From: Vreelandella rituensis
Lineage (GTDB): Bacteria; Pseudomonadota; Gammaproteobacteria; Pseudomonadales; Halomonadaceae
Assembly: GCF_003336665.1 (NCBI RefSeq)
Contig: NZ_QPIJ01000008.1
Span: 8,798 to 72,797, forward strand
DNA: 64,000 nt
Reading direction: 5' to 3'
Numbering within the stretch: the stretch's first letter is position 1; each line of letters starts with the position of its first letter. Of this stretch, positions 11,729 through 19,833 are shown one piece after another. Both the position numbers and the translations under genes were made by a program. The notes beneath the pieces are model-generated. The model did not search any database and was not told the origin of the DNA. It saw only the letters and a program-made list of their open reading frames with translations.

Positions 11729-12769
11729 ATGCCGACACTTTCAGAGACACGCCTCAATGCGCTGGCGGCCGAGCTGCACCAGGCGGGCATTGCGTTTCAT
11801 CATCTTGACCCCATGCCCGACACCGGCCTGGCCCATGACCACATATGGATTTCCCGCGAAGGTGCCGACTGGGTGGCACGCCTGCCCAAGCAGAGCCAGA
11901 TGAACCTGCTCCCCCAGGCCAATCTCGACTATCAAGCGGCCTGCTATCAGCGTACCAGCCAAGGTGGGCATACTCCGCATTTTCATGGAATGCTTGCACC
12001 CAGTGAATTGCTGCCACGTGGTGCGCTGTTGGTGGAGGCCATCGATGGACGCTTGGCGCGTCTACCGGAAGACCTTGCATTGATTGCCGAGGCATTGGCG
12101 AGCCTGCACAGTCTGCCACTTCCTCCCCAGGCGCAGCGTATGCCGTTGCTCGCGCCCGCCGACCCTTGGAGCGCCATGCGCGATGAAGTGGAAGTTCAAG
12201 CAAGATGGCTGGAATCGGCCGGTCTTCCCCGCGAGGTTATCCGGGCAATCCAGGCTGAGCTTGCCGCCCTGCCAAAGCAACTCGAACAGGCGAGCCCCTC
12301 GCTGATAAGCTTCGATACCCATCCCGGGAATTTTCTGGTGACTCCGGATAACCGAGCCATCCTGGTAGACTTGGAAAAATGTCGCTACGGCCTGCCGGGC
12401 ATCGACCTGGCCCATACCAGCCTTTACACCTCGACCACCTGGGATATCACCAACCGCGCCATACTGGATAGCGAGCAAGTGCTGGCTTTTTATCGGTGCT
12501 GGCAAGCGGCCATGCCCGAAAGCGCCAGCGCCGAGACACTTATGGCTTGTCGTCGCGCCACCTGGTTGTGGTCATTGACCTGGTGCGCCAAATGGCGAGC
12601 CAGCCACCTGGAAACCCGCGACGCCCGCCAACGCGGCGAGGATTGGTCATCCGAATTGAGCGACGACAACCTGATTACCCATGTACGTGACCGGGTCGAT
12701 CATTACTTGTCACAAGAAGCCATCATTCATGTACAAAATGAGTTTGAACAATTGAAAGGAACCTTGTGA
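11729..12769 (+). CDS. Aminoglycoside-phosphotransferase-family small-molecule kinase
   Basis: This 346-residue protein has a choline/APH kinase fold. The catalytic block reads ISFDTHPGNFL (about residue 191), keeping the catalytic Asp and the metal-binding Asn while the usual preceding His is Ser; the DFG-like motif is LVDLEK about 15 residues later. The start is taken as the ATG at 11729; in-frame extension to 11639 has no family similarity. The stop overlaps the binding-protein start (TGATG), so it is translationally coupled to the importer that follows. That context suggests it phosphorylates the imported compound, as choline or thiamine kinases do. The actual substrate is unknown. Confidence 0.8.
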   Translation: MPTLSETRLNALAAELHQAGIAFHHLDPMPDTGLAHDHIWISREGADWVARLPKQSQMNLLPQANLDYQAACYQRTSQGGHTPHFHGMLAPSELLPRGALLVEAIDGRLARLPEDLALIAEALASLHSLPLPPQAQRMPLLAPADPWSAMRDEVEVQARWLESAGLPREVIRAIQAELAALPKQLEQASPSLISFDTHPGNFLVTPDNRAILVDLEKCRYGLPGIDLAHTSLYTSTTWDITNRAILDSEQVLAFYRCWQAAMPESASAETLMACRRATWLWSLTWCAKWRASHLETRDARQRGEDWSSELSDDNLITHVRDRVDHYLSQEAIIHVQNEFEQLKGTL

Positions 12770-13983
12770 TGCCCATGCCTACCTTGCCGCTTGCCGCACT
12801 TGCCTTGCTGATTGCCCTGCCCGTGCATAGCGCAAGTGCCGCCGACCCCAACGACTGGAACGCCGTGCTTGAACAAGCGCAAGGTCAGACCGTCTACTGG
12901 AATGCCTGGGGTGGCGACACCCATACCAATCGCTATATCGAGTGGGTCACCGAGCAAATGCAGCGTGAACACAATATCGATGTTCGTCACGTGAAACTCA
13001 ATGACACCAGCCGCGCCGTCTCGCGCGTACTGGCGGAAAAGCAGGCAGGGAATGACGCTGCCGGCAGCGTGGATCTCATCTGGATCAATGGCGAAAATTT
13101 CGCCGCCATGCGTGAGAACGACTTGTTGTACGGCCCTTACGCTGAATCGCTCCCCAACTTCGCGCTGACCAACGCCGACGCCAACCCCGAGGTAATCACC
13201 GACTTCACCTTGCCCACGCAAGGCTATGAGTCGCCCTGGGGCAAGGCCCAGATCACTTTTTATTACGACAGCGAGCGTATCGAGACACCGCCTACCAACA
13301 TGGCCGAACTCCTCGACTGGGCTGAAGCCAACCCGGGTGAATTCACTTACCCACGCATTCCCGACTTCACCGGCAGCACCTTTCTCAAACAGGCATTGAT
13401 CGAACTCAGTGATAATCCCGACGCCCTCTATGCGCCAATGGAAGAGAGCGACTTCCAGGCTGTCACGGCGCCGCTCTGGGCTTATCTGGATGAGCTGCAC
13501 CCCCACCTCTGGCGCAGTGGCCGCGCCTTTCCCGATGCCGGGCCCACCCTGCGCACCTTGATGAGCAATGGTGAGCTGTCACTGGCTTTCACTTTCTACC
13601 CTTCCGAACCCGCTGCCGCCGTTGCCGGTTATGAACTGCCCGAAAGCACGCGCAGTTATGTGCTTGAAGGAGGCACGCTGGGCAATGTGCATTTCGTCGC
13701 CATTCCCTACAACTCGCCACACAAGGCAGGTGCCATGCTGCTGGCTAATTTCCTGCTTTCGCCTGAAGCTCAAGCCTATAAACAGGATATTGATGTATGG
13801 GGTGACCGCACCGTCCTCGACATGAACACCCTGGACGCGAGTGAACGGGAACGCTTCGCCATCGATGAGAGCAACCCTGCCATGCTGGCGCCGGAGGCAT
13901 TGGCCAACACCTTGCCCGAGCCACACCCAAGCTGGATGACCGCCTTGCAGAACGCTTGGCAAGAGCGCTATGTGGGCAATTGA
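12769..13983 (+). CDS. ynjB: ABC transporter substrate-binding protein, YnjB family
   Basis: A 404-residue periplasmic solute-binding protein. Residues 1-24 form a signal peptide ending HSASA before ADPND. The mature start has the YnjB hallmarks VYWNAWGGDTHTNRYIEWV and VRHVKLNDT, then SRVLAEKQAG. Binding proteins of this type deliver a ligand to the paired permease. It overlaps the kinase stop and lies directly before the permease and ATPase, in the same order as E. coli ynjBCD. The ligand is not established for the family. Confidence 0.88.
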   Translation: MPMPTLPLAALALLIALPVHSASAADPNDWNAVLEQAQGQTVYWNAWGGDTHTNRYIEWVTEQMQREHNIDVRHVKLNDTSRAVSRVLAEKQAGNDAAGSVDLIWINGENFAAMRENDLLYGPYAESLPNFALTNADANPEVITDFTLPTQGYESPWGKAQITFYYDSERIETPPTNMAELLDWAEANPGEFTYPRIPDFTGSTFLKQALIELSDNPDALYAPMEESDFQAVTAPLWAYLDELHPHLWRSGRAFPDAGPTLRTLMSNGELSLAFTFYPSEPAAAVAGYELPESTRSYVLEGGTLGNVHFVAIPYNSPHKAGAMLLANFLLSPEAQAYKQDIDVWGDRTVLDMNTLDASERERFAIDESNPAMLAPEALANTLPEPHPSWMTALQNAWQERYVGN

Positions 13984-14028
13984 GAATAGCCCCGCAAGCA
14001 AATACCATAACCTCGTTCGGACGCCCTC

Positions 14029-15711
14029 ATGCTGGTAAGGCTAGCCCCCGCCATTACCATGACGTTGCTGGTCGGCCCGGTAATGGCGGGGCTCGCCATG
14101 ATGCTGCTTCCCGCCTTCGGTTATCTACCGGTGCTCGGTGGCGAGACCCTGAGCCTGGCGCCATGGCGTGAACTCTTCGCCCAGCCGGGGCTGTGGCGCT
14201 CGGTGTGGGTGAGTTTCTCCACCGGGCTTGTCACCACGATTGTGTCATTGAGTATCGTGGTGCTGTTTCTAGCCGCCGCCAGCGGCTCACGACTGGACCG
14301 TGCGATTCGGCGCCTGGTATCGCCGTTATTATCGATTCCCCACGCCGCCACGGCGTTTGGGCTGGCATTTCTGATCGCGCCTTCAGGGCTGATTTCACGC
14401 TTTATCTCGCCGGCGCTGACCGGCTGGGAGCGTCCGCCGGATTTATTGATCGTGAACGATGCCTGGGGGCTTGCGTTAATGGCAGGGCTCGTCCTGAAAG
14501 AGATACCCTTTCTGCTGCTGATGAGCCTGGCCGCCCTGCCTCAACTGAACCCGGAGCAGCGAGTCATGATGGCCCGCTCGCTGGGCTATCGCCCCACGAT
14601 TGCCTGGTTCAAGGCAGTGTTGCCGGCGCTCTATCCGCTGATTCGCTTGCCGGTCTATGCGGTGATCGCCTATGCGTCCTCGGTTGTCGATATGGCGATG
14701 ATTCTGGGGCCGACCCTGCCCTCCACGCTCAGCGTATCGGTCTTGCAATGGTTTCACGACCCGGACTTGACCCGCCGCTTCATGGCCTCGGCAGGGGCGG
14801 TGCTGCAACTGGGCGTCACCCTCGCCGCCCTGGCGACCTGGTGGGGCTTGGAAACCCTGGTTCACCGCTCGATGCAGCACTGGATCGAGCGTGGCAACCG
14901 CAGGGGCGGCGAGCTCCCCCTGCGCATTGCAGGCCGCGGGTTGATTCTGCTGACCACGCTGACCGCCTTTGCCGCGATCGGCGGCCTGGCTCTGTTCTCC
15001 TTTGCCGGCTTCTGGCGCTTTCCCGAGGCATTGCCGCAAGATTTTGTGGTTGTGCATTGGTTGCGTGCCTTGCCGTCCTTGCAATCTCCCCTGCTCACGA
15101 CGGCGGCCATTGCCTGCGCTTCCACCTTGCTCGCCTTGGTGCTGGTACTCGCCACGCTGGAAAATGAATACCGGCGACAGATCCTGCCTTCACGCGCCCT
15201 GTGGCTACTTTATCTCCCGCTGATCGTGCCTCAGATCGCCTTTCTGTTCGGGTTGGTGGTGGCGGCGGAAAGCCTGGGGATACGCCCGCAGCTAGGGCTG
15301 GTGGTGGCCGGACATTTACTCTTCGTTCTGCCCTACCTTTACCTATCGCTTGCCGAAGCCTACCGGCGTCTTGATCCGCGCTGGTTTCAGCTTTCGCGCA
15401 CCCTAGGCGTTTCCCGACTGCGCACCTTCTTTCAAGTGCGCCTACCGTTGCTGCTGGCCCCGATTCTCACCGCCGTGGCCGTAGGGCTTGCCATAAGCAT
15501 CGGCCAGTATTTGCCCACCCAGCTACTCGGCGGCGGACGTGTCACGACGATTACCACCGAGGCGGTGTCACTGGCCGCAGGCGGCAACCGTCGCTTGATC
15601 GGCGTCTGGGCACTGGTACAGGCAGTACTCCCGTTAATCGGCTTCATGCTGGCAATCGGCTTGCCTCGATTGCTGTGGGCCAACCGAAGCGGCATGCGAG
15701 GTGCGCCTTGA
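14029..15711 (+). CDS. ynjC: ABC transporter permease, YnjC family (double permease)
   Basis: This 560-residue protein holds two tandem binding-protein-dependent permease domains with about 12 membrane segments in all, as in ThiP and YnjC. The EAA-type coupling loops are visible in each half: one around PQLNPEQRVMMARSLGYRP (about residue 185) and one around YRRLDPRWFQLSRTLGVSR (about 450). It forms the inner-membrane channel of the importer. The stop overlaps the ATPase start (TTGA). Confidence 0.88.
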   Translation: MLVRLAPAITMTLLVGPVMAGLAMMLLPAFGYLPVLGGETLSLAPWRELFAQPGLWRSVWVSFSTGLVTTIVSLSIVVLFLAAASGSRLDRAIRRLVSPLLSIPHAATAFGLAFLIAPSGLISRFISPALTGWERPPDLLIVNDAWGLALMAGLVLKEIPFLLLMSLAALPQLNPEQRVMMARSLGYRPTIAWFKAVLPALYPLIRLPVYAVIAYASSVVDMAMILGPTLPSTLSVSVLQWFHDPDLTRRFMASAGAVLQLGVTLAALATWWGLETLVHRSMQHWIERGNRRGGELPLRIAGRGLILLTTLTAFAAIGGLALFSFAGFWRFPEALPQDFVVVHWLRALPSLQSPLLTTAAIACASTLLALVLVLATLENEYRRQILPSRALWLLYLPLIVPQIAFLFGLVVAAESLGIRPQLGLVVAGHLLFVLPYLYLSLAEAYRRLDPRWFQLSRTLGVSRLRTFFQVRLPLLLAPILTAVAVGLAISIGQYLPTQLLGGGRVTTITTEAVSLAAGGNRRLIGVWALVQAVLPLIGFMLAIGLPRLLWANRSGMRGAP

Positions 15712-16331
15712 ACGATTCGCTGATCTTGAAACAGGTACGCATCCAACTGGAAAACCGCTGTCTGGTCGGCGTGGATCAAATCATTTCTCCAGGCGATGTA
15801 TTCACCGTGATGGGCCCTTCCGGCTCGGGAAAGTCCACGCTTCTGGCTTATGTGGCAGGCTTTCTGTCGCCCACCTTTCAAGCCGAAGGGGAAATATGGC
15901 TGGGAAATCGTGACATCACCCATTTACCGGCGGAGTCTCGCGGGGTGGGGCTGCTGTTTCAGGACCCACTGTTATTCCCGCACTTGAGCGTGGCCGGTAA
16001 CCTGGGATTCGGCCTGCCGCAACATACACCGAACAAGGCCGAGTGCATTGAACGGGCGCTTGAACAGATCAACCTGAGCGGCTTCGGCAATCGCGACCCG
16101 GCCACTCTTTCCGGGGGCCAGAAGTCGCGTGTCGCCTTGATGCGCCTGCTGCTTTCCAAACCCTGCGCGGTACTGCTGGATGAACCTTTTTCCAAGCTGG
16201 ATACTACCCTGCGTAGGGAAATGCGCGACCTGGTATTCAGCCAGCTGCGAGAAGCGGGCCTGCCCAGCCTGTTGGTCACCCATGATCAGGAAGACGCCCA
16301 GGCAGCGGGAGGGCCGCTGATTGAACTCTGA
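15708..16331 (+). CDS. ynjD: ABC transporter ATP-binding protein, YnjD family
   Basis: A 207-residue ATPase. Walker A is GPSGSGKST, the Q-loop is LLFQDPLLFPH, the signature is LSGGQKSRVAL, Walker B is AVLLDEPFSKLD and the H-loop is LLVTHDQED. The resemblance to E. coli YnjD is close throughout. The start is uncertain: TTG at 15708 overlaps the permease stop and gives a family-like N-terminus, while an in-frame GTG at 15675 would add 11 residues. It drives uptake for the preceding permease and binding protein. Its end overlaps the glycosyltransferase start. Confidence 0.88.
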   Translation: MNDSLILKQVRIQLENRCLVGVDQIISPGDVFTVMGPSGSGKSTLLAYVAGFLSPTFQAEGEIWLGNRDITHLPAESRGVGLLFQDPLLFPHLSVAGNLGFGLPQHTPNKAECIERALEQINLSGFGNRDPATLSGGQKSRVALMRLLLSKPCAVLLDEPFSKLDTTLRREMRDLVFSQLREAGLPSLLVTHDQEDAQAAGGPLIEL

Positions 16332-17013
16332 ACATCACCTGAGCATCGTGATTCCCGTCTTGAACGAGGCAAGCACGCTCGCTGCGACACTCGAAGCGCT
16401 TGTTCCGCTGCGACACAGCGGCGTGGAAGTCATCGTGGTGGATGGCGGCAGTCAAGATGCCACCCTCACCCTCGCCCGTCCGCTTGCCGATCAGGTGCTG
16501 GAAGGCCCGGTTGGCCGCGCGCGGCAGATGAACCTCGGGGCTTACGCAGCCAGCGGTGAGTGGTTGCTGTTTCTGCACGCCGATACACATCTGCCTGAAG
16601 ACGCCCTGCCCGCGATTTCCCGGGCATTGGGCGGCAATCGAGTGTGGGGACGATTCGATATTCATTTGAGCGGTGCCAGTTCCATGCTACCCATGATCAG
16701 CGCCATGATGAACCGGCGTTCGCGGCTCACCGGGATTGCTACCGGCGACCAGGCGATGTTCATGACCCTAAATGCCTTTGAGCGGGTCGGCGGGTTTCCC
16801 GACCAGCCGCTGATGGAGGATATCGAGATATCACGCAAGCTCAAGCGGCTTTCAAGACCCGCCTGCCTGGGGCAGAAAGTCACCAGTGCCGGAAGGCGCT
16901 GGGATAACCATGGCGCCTGGAAGACCATTTTATTGATGTGGGGGCTACGTTACCGCTACTGGCGGGGTGAGACCGCCGAGCGTCTGGCAGAGGAGTACCG
17001 CCATGTCAGGTAG
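16321..17013 (+). CDS. GT2-family glycosyltransferase (TIGR04283-like)
   Basis: A 230-residue GT-A fold enzyme. The N-terminus SIVIPVLNEASTL, the nucleotide-binding VIVVDGGSQDAT, and HADTHLP carrying a D-x-D-type metal motif, are typical of the family named for arsenosugar synthesis but common elsewhere. It also has GDQAMFM and the acceptor motif LMEDIEISRKLK. The TTG start at 16321 lies ten bases inside the ATPase gene and has GGGAGG just before it. It would transfer a sugar from a nucleotide donor to an unknown acceptor. Its gene order with DUF2064 is a recurrent pair. Confidence 0.85.
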   Translation: MNSEHHLSIVIPVLNEASTLAATLEALVPLRHSGVEVIVVDGGSQDATLTLARPLADQVLEGPVGRARQMNLGAYAASGEWLLFLHADTHLPEDALPAISRALGGNRVWGRFDIHLSGASSMLPMISAMMNRRSRLTGIATGDQAMFMTLNAFERVGGFPDQPLMEDIEISRKLKRLSRPACLGQKVTSAGRRWDNHGAWKTILLMWGLRYRYWRGETAERLAEEYRHVR

Positions 17014-17629
17014 ACTAGAAAGTGATATGCAGTTGGGAATTCTGGCCAAGGCGCCGTTGCCCGGCCAGGCCAAGACCCGTTTGATTCCAGGCGTGGGGGC
17101 GCAACGGGCCGCCCGGATTCATGCCGACCTGGTGCGACATAGCGTGGCCACCGCCTGTCAGGCGTTTGCAGGCTCGCAAATCACCCTCTGGACGGCGCTG
17201 GATCACGCTCATCCCTTGTTCATCGAGCTTCAAGCGCACTATGCCATAAGCCTGGCGCCCCAGCCGGAAGGCGATTTGGGTGCGCGGATGTTGCATGCGC
17301 TGGGCTGCGCGCCAGGGCCGACATTGTTGATGGGCAGCGATTGCCCGCTGATTAGCCCCGCGCTGCTGCGGCACTGTAGTCAAGCACTCGCCGACCATGA
17401 CGTAGTGATATTACCCGCCGAAGACGGCGGTTATGGGTTGATCGGCATGACCCACCCCCAGCCGGAACTGTTCAGGGAAATCGCCTGGGGAAGCGCTCAG
17501 GTCATGGCGATGACTCGCCAACGCATCCAGCAACTGGGGCTGTCGCTTGCCTGCCCGGCTACCCTCTGGGACATTGATCACCCTGAAGACTGGGCGCGCT
17601 GGCAAGCACTTAACGTATCGCTGCTGTAA
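17003..17629 (+). CDS. DUF2064/TIGR04282 family GT-A-like protein
   Basis: A 208-residue protein with the nucleotidyltransferase/GT-A signature ILAKAPLPGQAKTRL near residue 12, LMGSDCPLISPALL in the middle and LPAEDGGYGLIG near residue 135. The family is usually found beside TIGR04283 glycosyltransferases and is thought to be a sugar or nucleotidyl transferase; its reaction is not known here. GAGGAG lies eight bases before the ATG at 17003, and the gene overlaps the previous one by 11 bases. An ATG at 17027 is an alternative start. Confidence 0.84.
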   Translation: MSGRLESDMQLGILAKAPLPGQAKTRLIPGVGAQRAARIHADLVRHSVATACQAFAGSQITLWTALDHAHPLFIELQAHYAISLAPQPEGDLGARMLHALGCAPGPTLLMGSDCPLISPALLRHCSQALADHDVVILPAEDGGYGLIGMTHPQPELFREIAWGSAQVMAMTRQRIQQLGLSLACPATLWDIDHPEDWARWQALNVSLL

Positions 17630-17682
17630 GGTTTGCGTGTTTTCAGCGACCTAGCTATTCATTCCTCCTACGAGATACGCCC

Positions 17683-19833
17683 GTGACGAGACAACGCCTG
17701 CTCATTGCCGCCCTGGTGGCGCTTGCCATCGCCGCCTTCTTTCTGACCGGCCTCGATGAATTTTTCACCCTGGCCAACCTCCAGGCATATCAAGCTCAGT
17801 TTCAACAGCTGTTCGTGCAGCACCCCTGGCAGGTCGGCGGGGGTTTCTTTGCGATTTACGTGGTGATGGCCGCGCTTTCGCTGCCCGGCGCCACTCTGCT
17901 GACGCTGTTGGGCGGCGCCTTGTTCGGCCTGGGCTGGGGGCTCTTGATCATTTCCTTCGCCAGCACCATCGGGGCGACGCTCGCCTTTCTGTTGTCACGG
18001 TTTCTGTTTCGCAAGCTTATCGAGCAGCGCTTTCCTCGCCAGTTGGAAACGGTCAATCGCGGCATCCAGCGTGATGGCGCCCTTTACCTTTTCTCCTTGC
18101 GCCTGGTACCGGTATTCCCCTTTTTCATCATCAACCTGGTGATGGGCCTGACGCGAATCAAGACTGTTACCTTCTACTGGGTGAGTCAAATCGGCATGCT
18201 GCCGGGCACCTTGGTCTACGTGAACGCCGGAGGACAGCTGGGCGAACTGGAATCCTTGGGCGGCGTACTGTCGCCATCGCTCTTGGCTTCTTTCGCTTTG
18301 CTTGCGGTGTTCCCCTGGGTCGCCCGGCGCCTGGTGCTGCTGGTTCAGCGGCGCAAGATGTATCGGGGGTTCACTCGGCCCAAGCACTTTGACTACGACA
18401 TCTTGGTGATCGGCGCGGGCTCCGCCGGCCTGGTGGCAAGCTATATCGCCAGTGCGGTCAAGGCCAAGGTCGCGCTGGTCGAACGCGACAAGATGGGCGG
18501 CGACTGTCTTAATACCGGCTGCGTGCCTTCCAAGGCGCTGATTCGTGCCGCGCGTAGCGCCCATGAGGTTCGCCATGCCCATCGCTTCGGCATCAAGACC
18601 CAGCAACCCGAGGTCGATTTTACGGCGGTCATGGGCCATGTGCATGAAGCCGTTGCCAACGTCGCCCCTCACGACAGCGTAGAGCGCTATACCGGGCTTG
18701 GGGTAGATGTCATTCAGGACAGCGCCACCCTGGTTTCGCCCTGGGAAGTTCAGGTCGGCGACAAGATTCTCAACGCCCGGCATATCGTCCTGGCCACCGG
18801 CGCTCGGCCGAAGGTGCCGAACCTGCCGGGAATAGACCGGATCGAAGTGCTCACCTCGGAAAACCTCTGGTCACTGAAGACATTACCCGAGCGTCTGGTG
18901 GTGCTTGGCGGTGGCGCCATCGGCTGCGAATTGAGCCAGAGCTTCGCACGTCTGGGTAGCCGGGTTAGCCTGGTGGAGGGCGCCGATCAACTGCTCGGCG
19001 GCGAAGACAGCGAGGTCGGCGAACACGTCGCCCAGGTACTCGGCAGCGAACGAATCGATGTGCTTACCCAGGCAAAGGCGCTGGAAGTGATTGCCACCGA
19101 TGAAGGCCACGCTCTGGTGATCGAACATGACGGAAAGCGTCGTACACTGCCTTTCGACCGACTGCTGGTCAGCGTGGGGCGCCAGGCCAATACCCAAGGG
19201 CTGGGATTGGAGGCGCTGGGCATTAGCGCTTCCGAGACAGGCACGCTGGAGCTGAATAATCGCCTGCAGACCCGCATGCCCAATATCTGGGCCTGCGGCG
19301 ATCTCGCCGGGCCTTACCAGCTCACGCATGCCGCCGCTCATCAAGCTTGGCACGCCACGGTCAATGCGCTGTTCGGCGAACTCAAGAGCTTTGCCGTGGA
19401 TTATCGCTTCATGCCGGCGGTGGTCTATGTGCAACCGGAAGTCGCCCGGGTGGGGCTCAACGAAAAACAGGCCAAGGCCAAAGGCATCGATTATGAGCTC
19501 ACTCATTACGCCATGAAAGAAAGCGACCGGGCTATCGCCGAAGGCGCGACGCAAGGCTTCATCAAGGTGCTGACGGTGCCCGGGCGTGACCGCATTCTGG
19601 GCGCGACCATCGTGGCCGAAAATGCCGGAGAATGGCTGGGGGAATTCACCCTGGCCATGAAACACGGCCTGGGGCTGAACAAGTTATTGGGCACCATTCA
19701 CCCCTATCCCACCCTGGGCGAAGCCGCCAAGGCAACGGCCGGGGTATGGAAGAATGCCCACAAACCCGAGCGCTTGTTGCGCCTGCTGAAACGCTACTTT
19801 GCCTGGCGGCGCAAGGATGGGGTGTCTTTGTGA
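17683..19833 (+). CDS. Fusion of TVP38/TMEM64 membrane domain and disulfide-type flavoprotein reductase
   Basis: A 716-residue two-part protein. Residues 1 to about 225 are a TVP38/SNARE-associated (DedA-like) membrane domain with several helices and the motifs LPGATLLTLLGGALFG and RLVPVFPFFIINLVMG. From about residue 240 there is a class I pyridine nucleotide-disulfide oxidoreductase: an FAD fold VIGAGSAG, the redox pair C275 and C280 in GGDCLNTGCVPSKAL, an NAD fold LGGGAIGCELSQSFARLGS, WACGDLAG, and the C-terminal HPYPTLGE His. It would reduce an unknown substrate at the inner membrane with NAD(P)H. The start is a GTG at 17683. The stop overlaps the next gene's GTG (GTGA), so they are coupled. 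Confidence 0.9.
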   Translation: MTRQRLLIAALVALAIAAFFLTGLDEFFTLANLQAYQAQFQQLFVQHPWQVGGGFFAIYVVMAALSLPGATLLTLLGGALFGLGWGLLIISFASTIGATLAFLLSRFLFRKLIEQRFPRQLETVNRGIQRDGALYLFSLRLVPVFPFFIINLVMGLTRIKTVTFYWVSQIGMLPGTLVYVNAGGQLGELESLGGVLSPSLLASFALLAVFPWVARRLVLLVQRRKMYRGFTRPKHFDYDILVIGAGSAGLVASYIASAVKAKVALVERDKMGGDCLNTGCVPSKALIRAARSAHEVRHAHRFGIKTQQPEVDFTAVMGHVHEAVANVAPHDSVERYTGLGVDVIQDSATLVSPWEVQVGDKILNARHIVLATGARPKVPNLPGIDRIEVLTSENLWSLKTLPERLVVLGGGAIGCELSQSFARLGSRVSLVEGADQLLGGEDSEVGEHVAQVLGSERIDVLTQAKALEVIATDEGHALVIEHDGKRRTLPFDRLLVSVGRQANTQGLGLEALGISASETGTLELNNRLQTRMPNIWACGDLAGPYQLTHAAAHQAWHATVNALFGELKSFAVDYRFMPAVVYVQPEVARVGLNEKQAKAKGIDYELTHYAMKESDRAIAEGATQGFIKVLTVPGRDRILGATIVAENAGEWLGEFTLAMKHGLGLNKLLGTIHPYPTLGEAAKATAGVWKNAHKPERLLRLLKRYFAWRRKDGVSL

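Noticed and set aside
16321-17629. Dedicated arsenosugar synthesis
   Set aside because: The two protein families are named for that pathway but occur widely; no arsenic methyltransferase or other arsenosugar gene is in the window.
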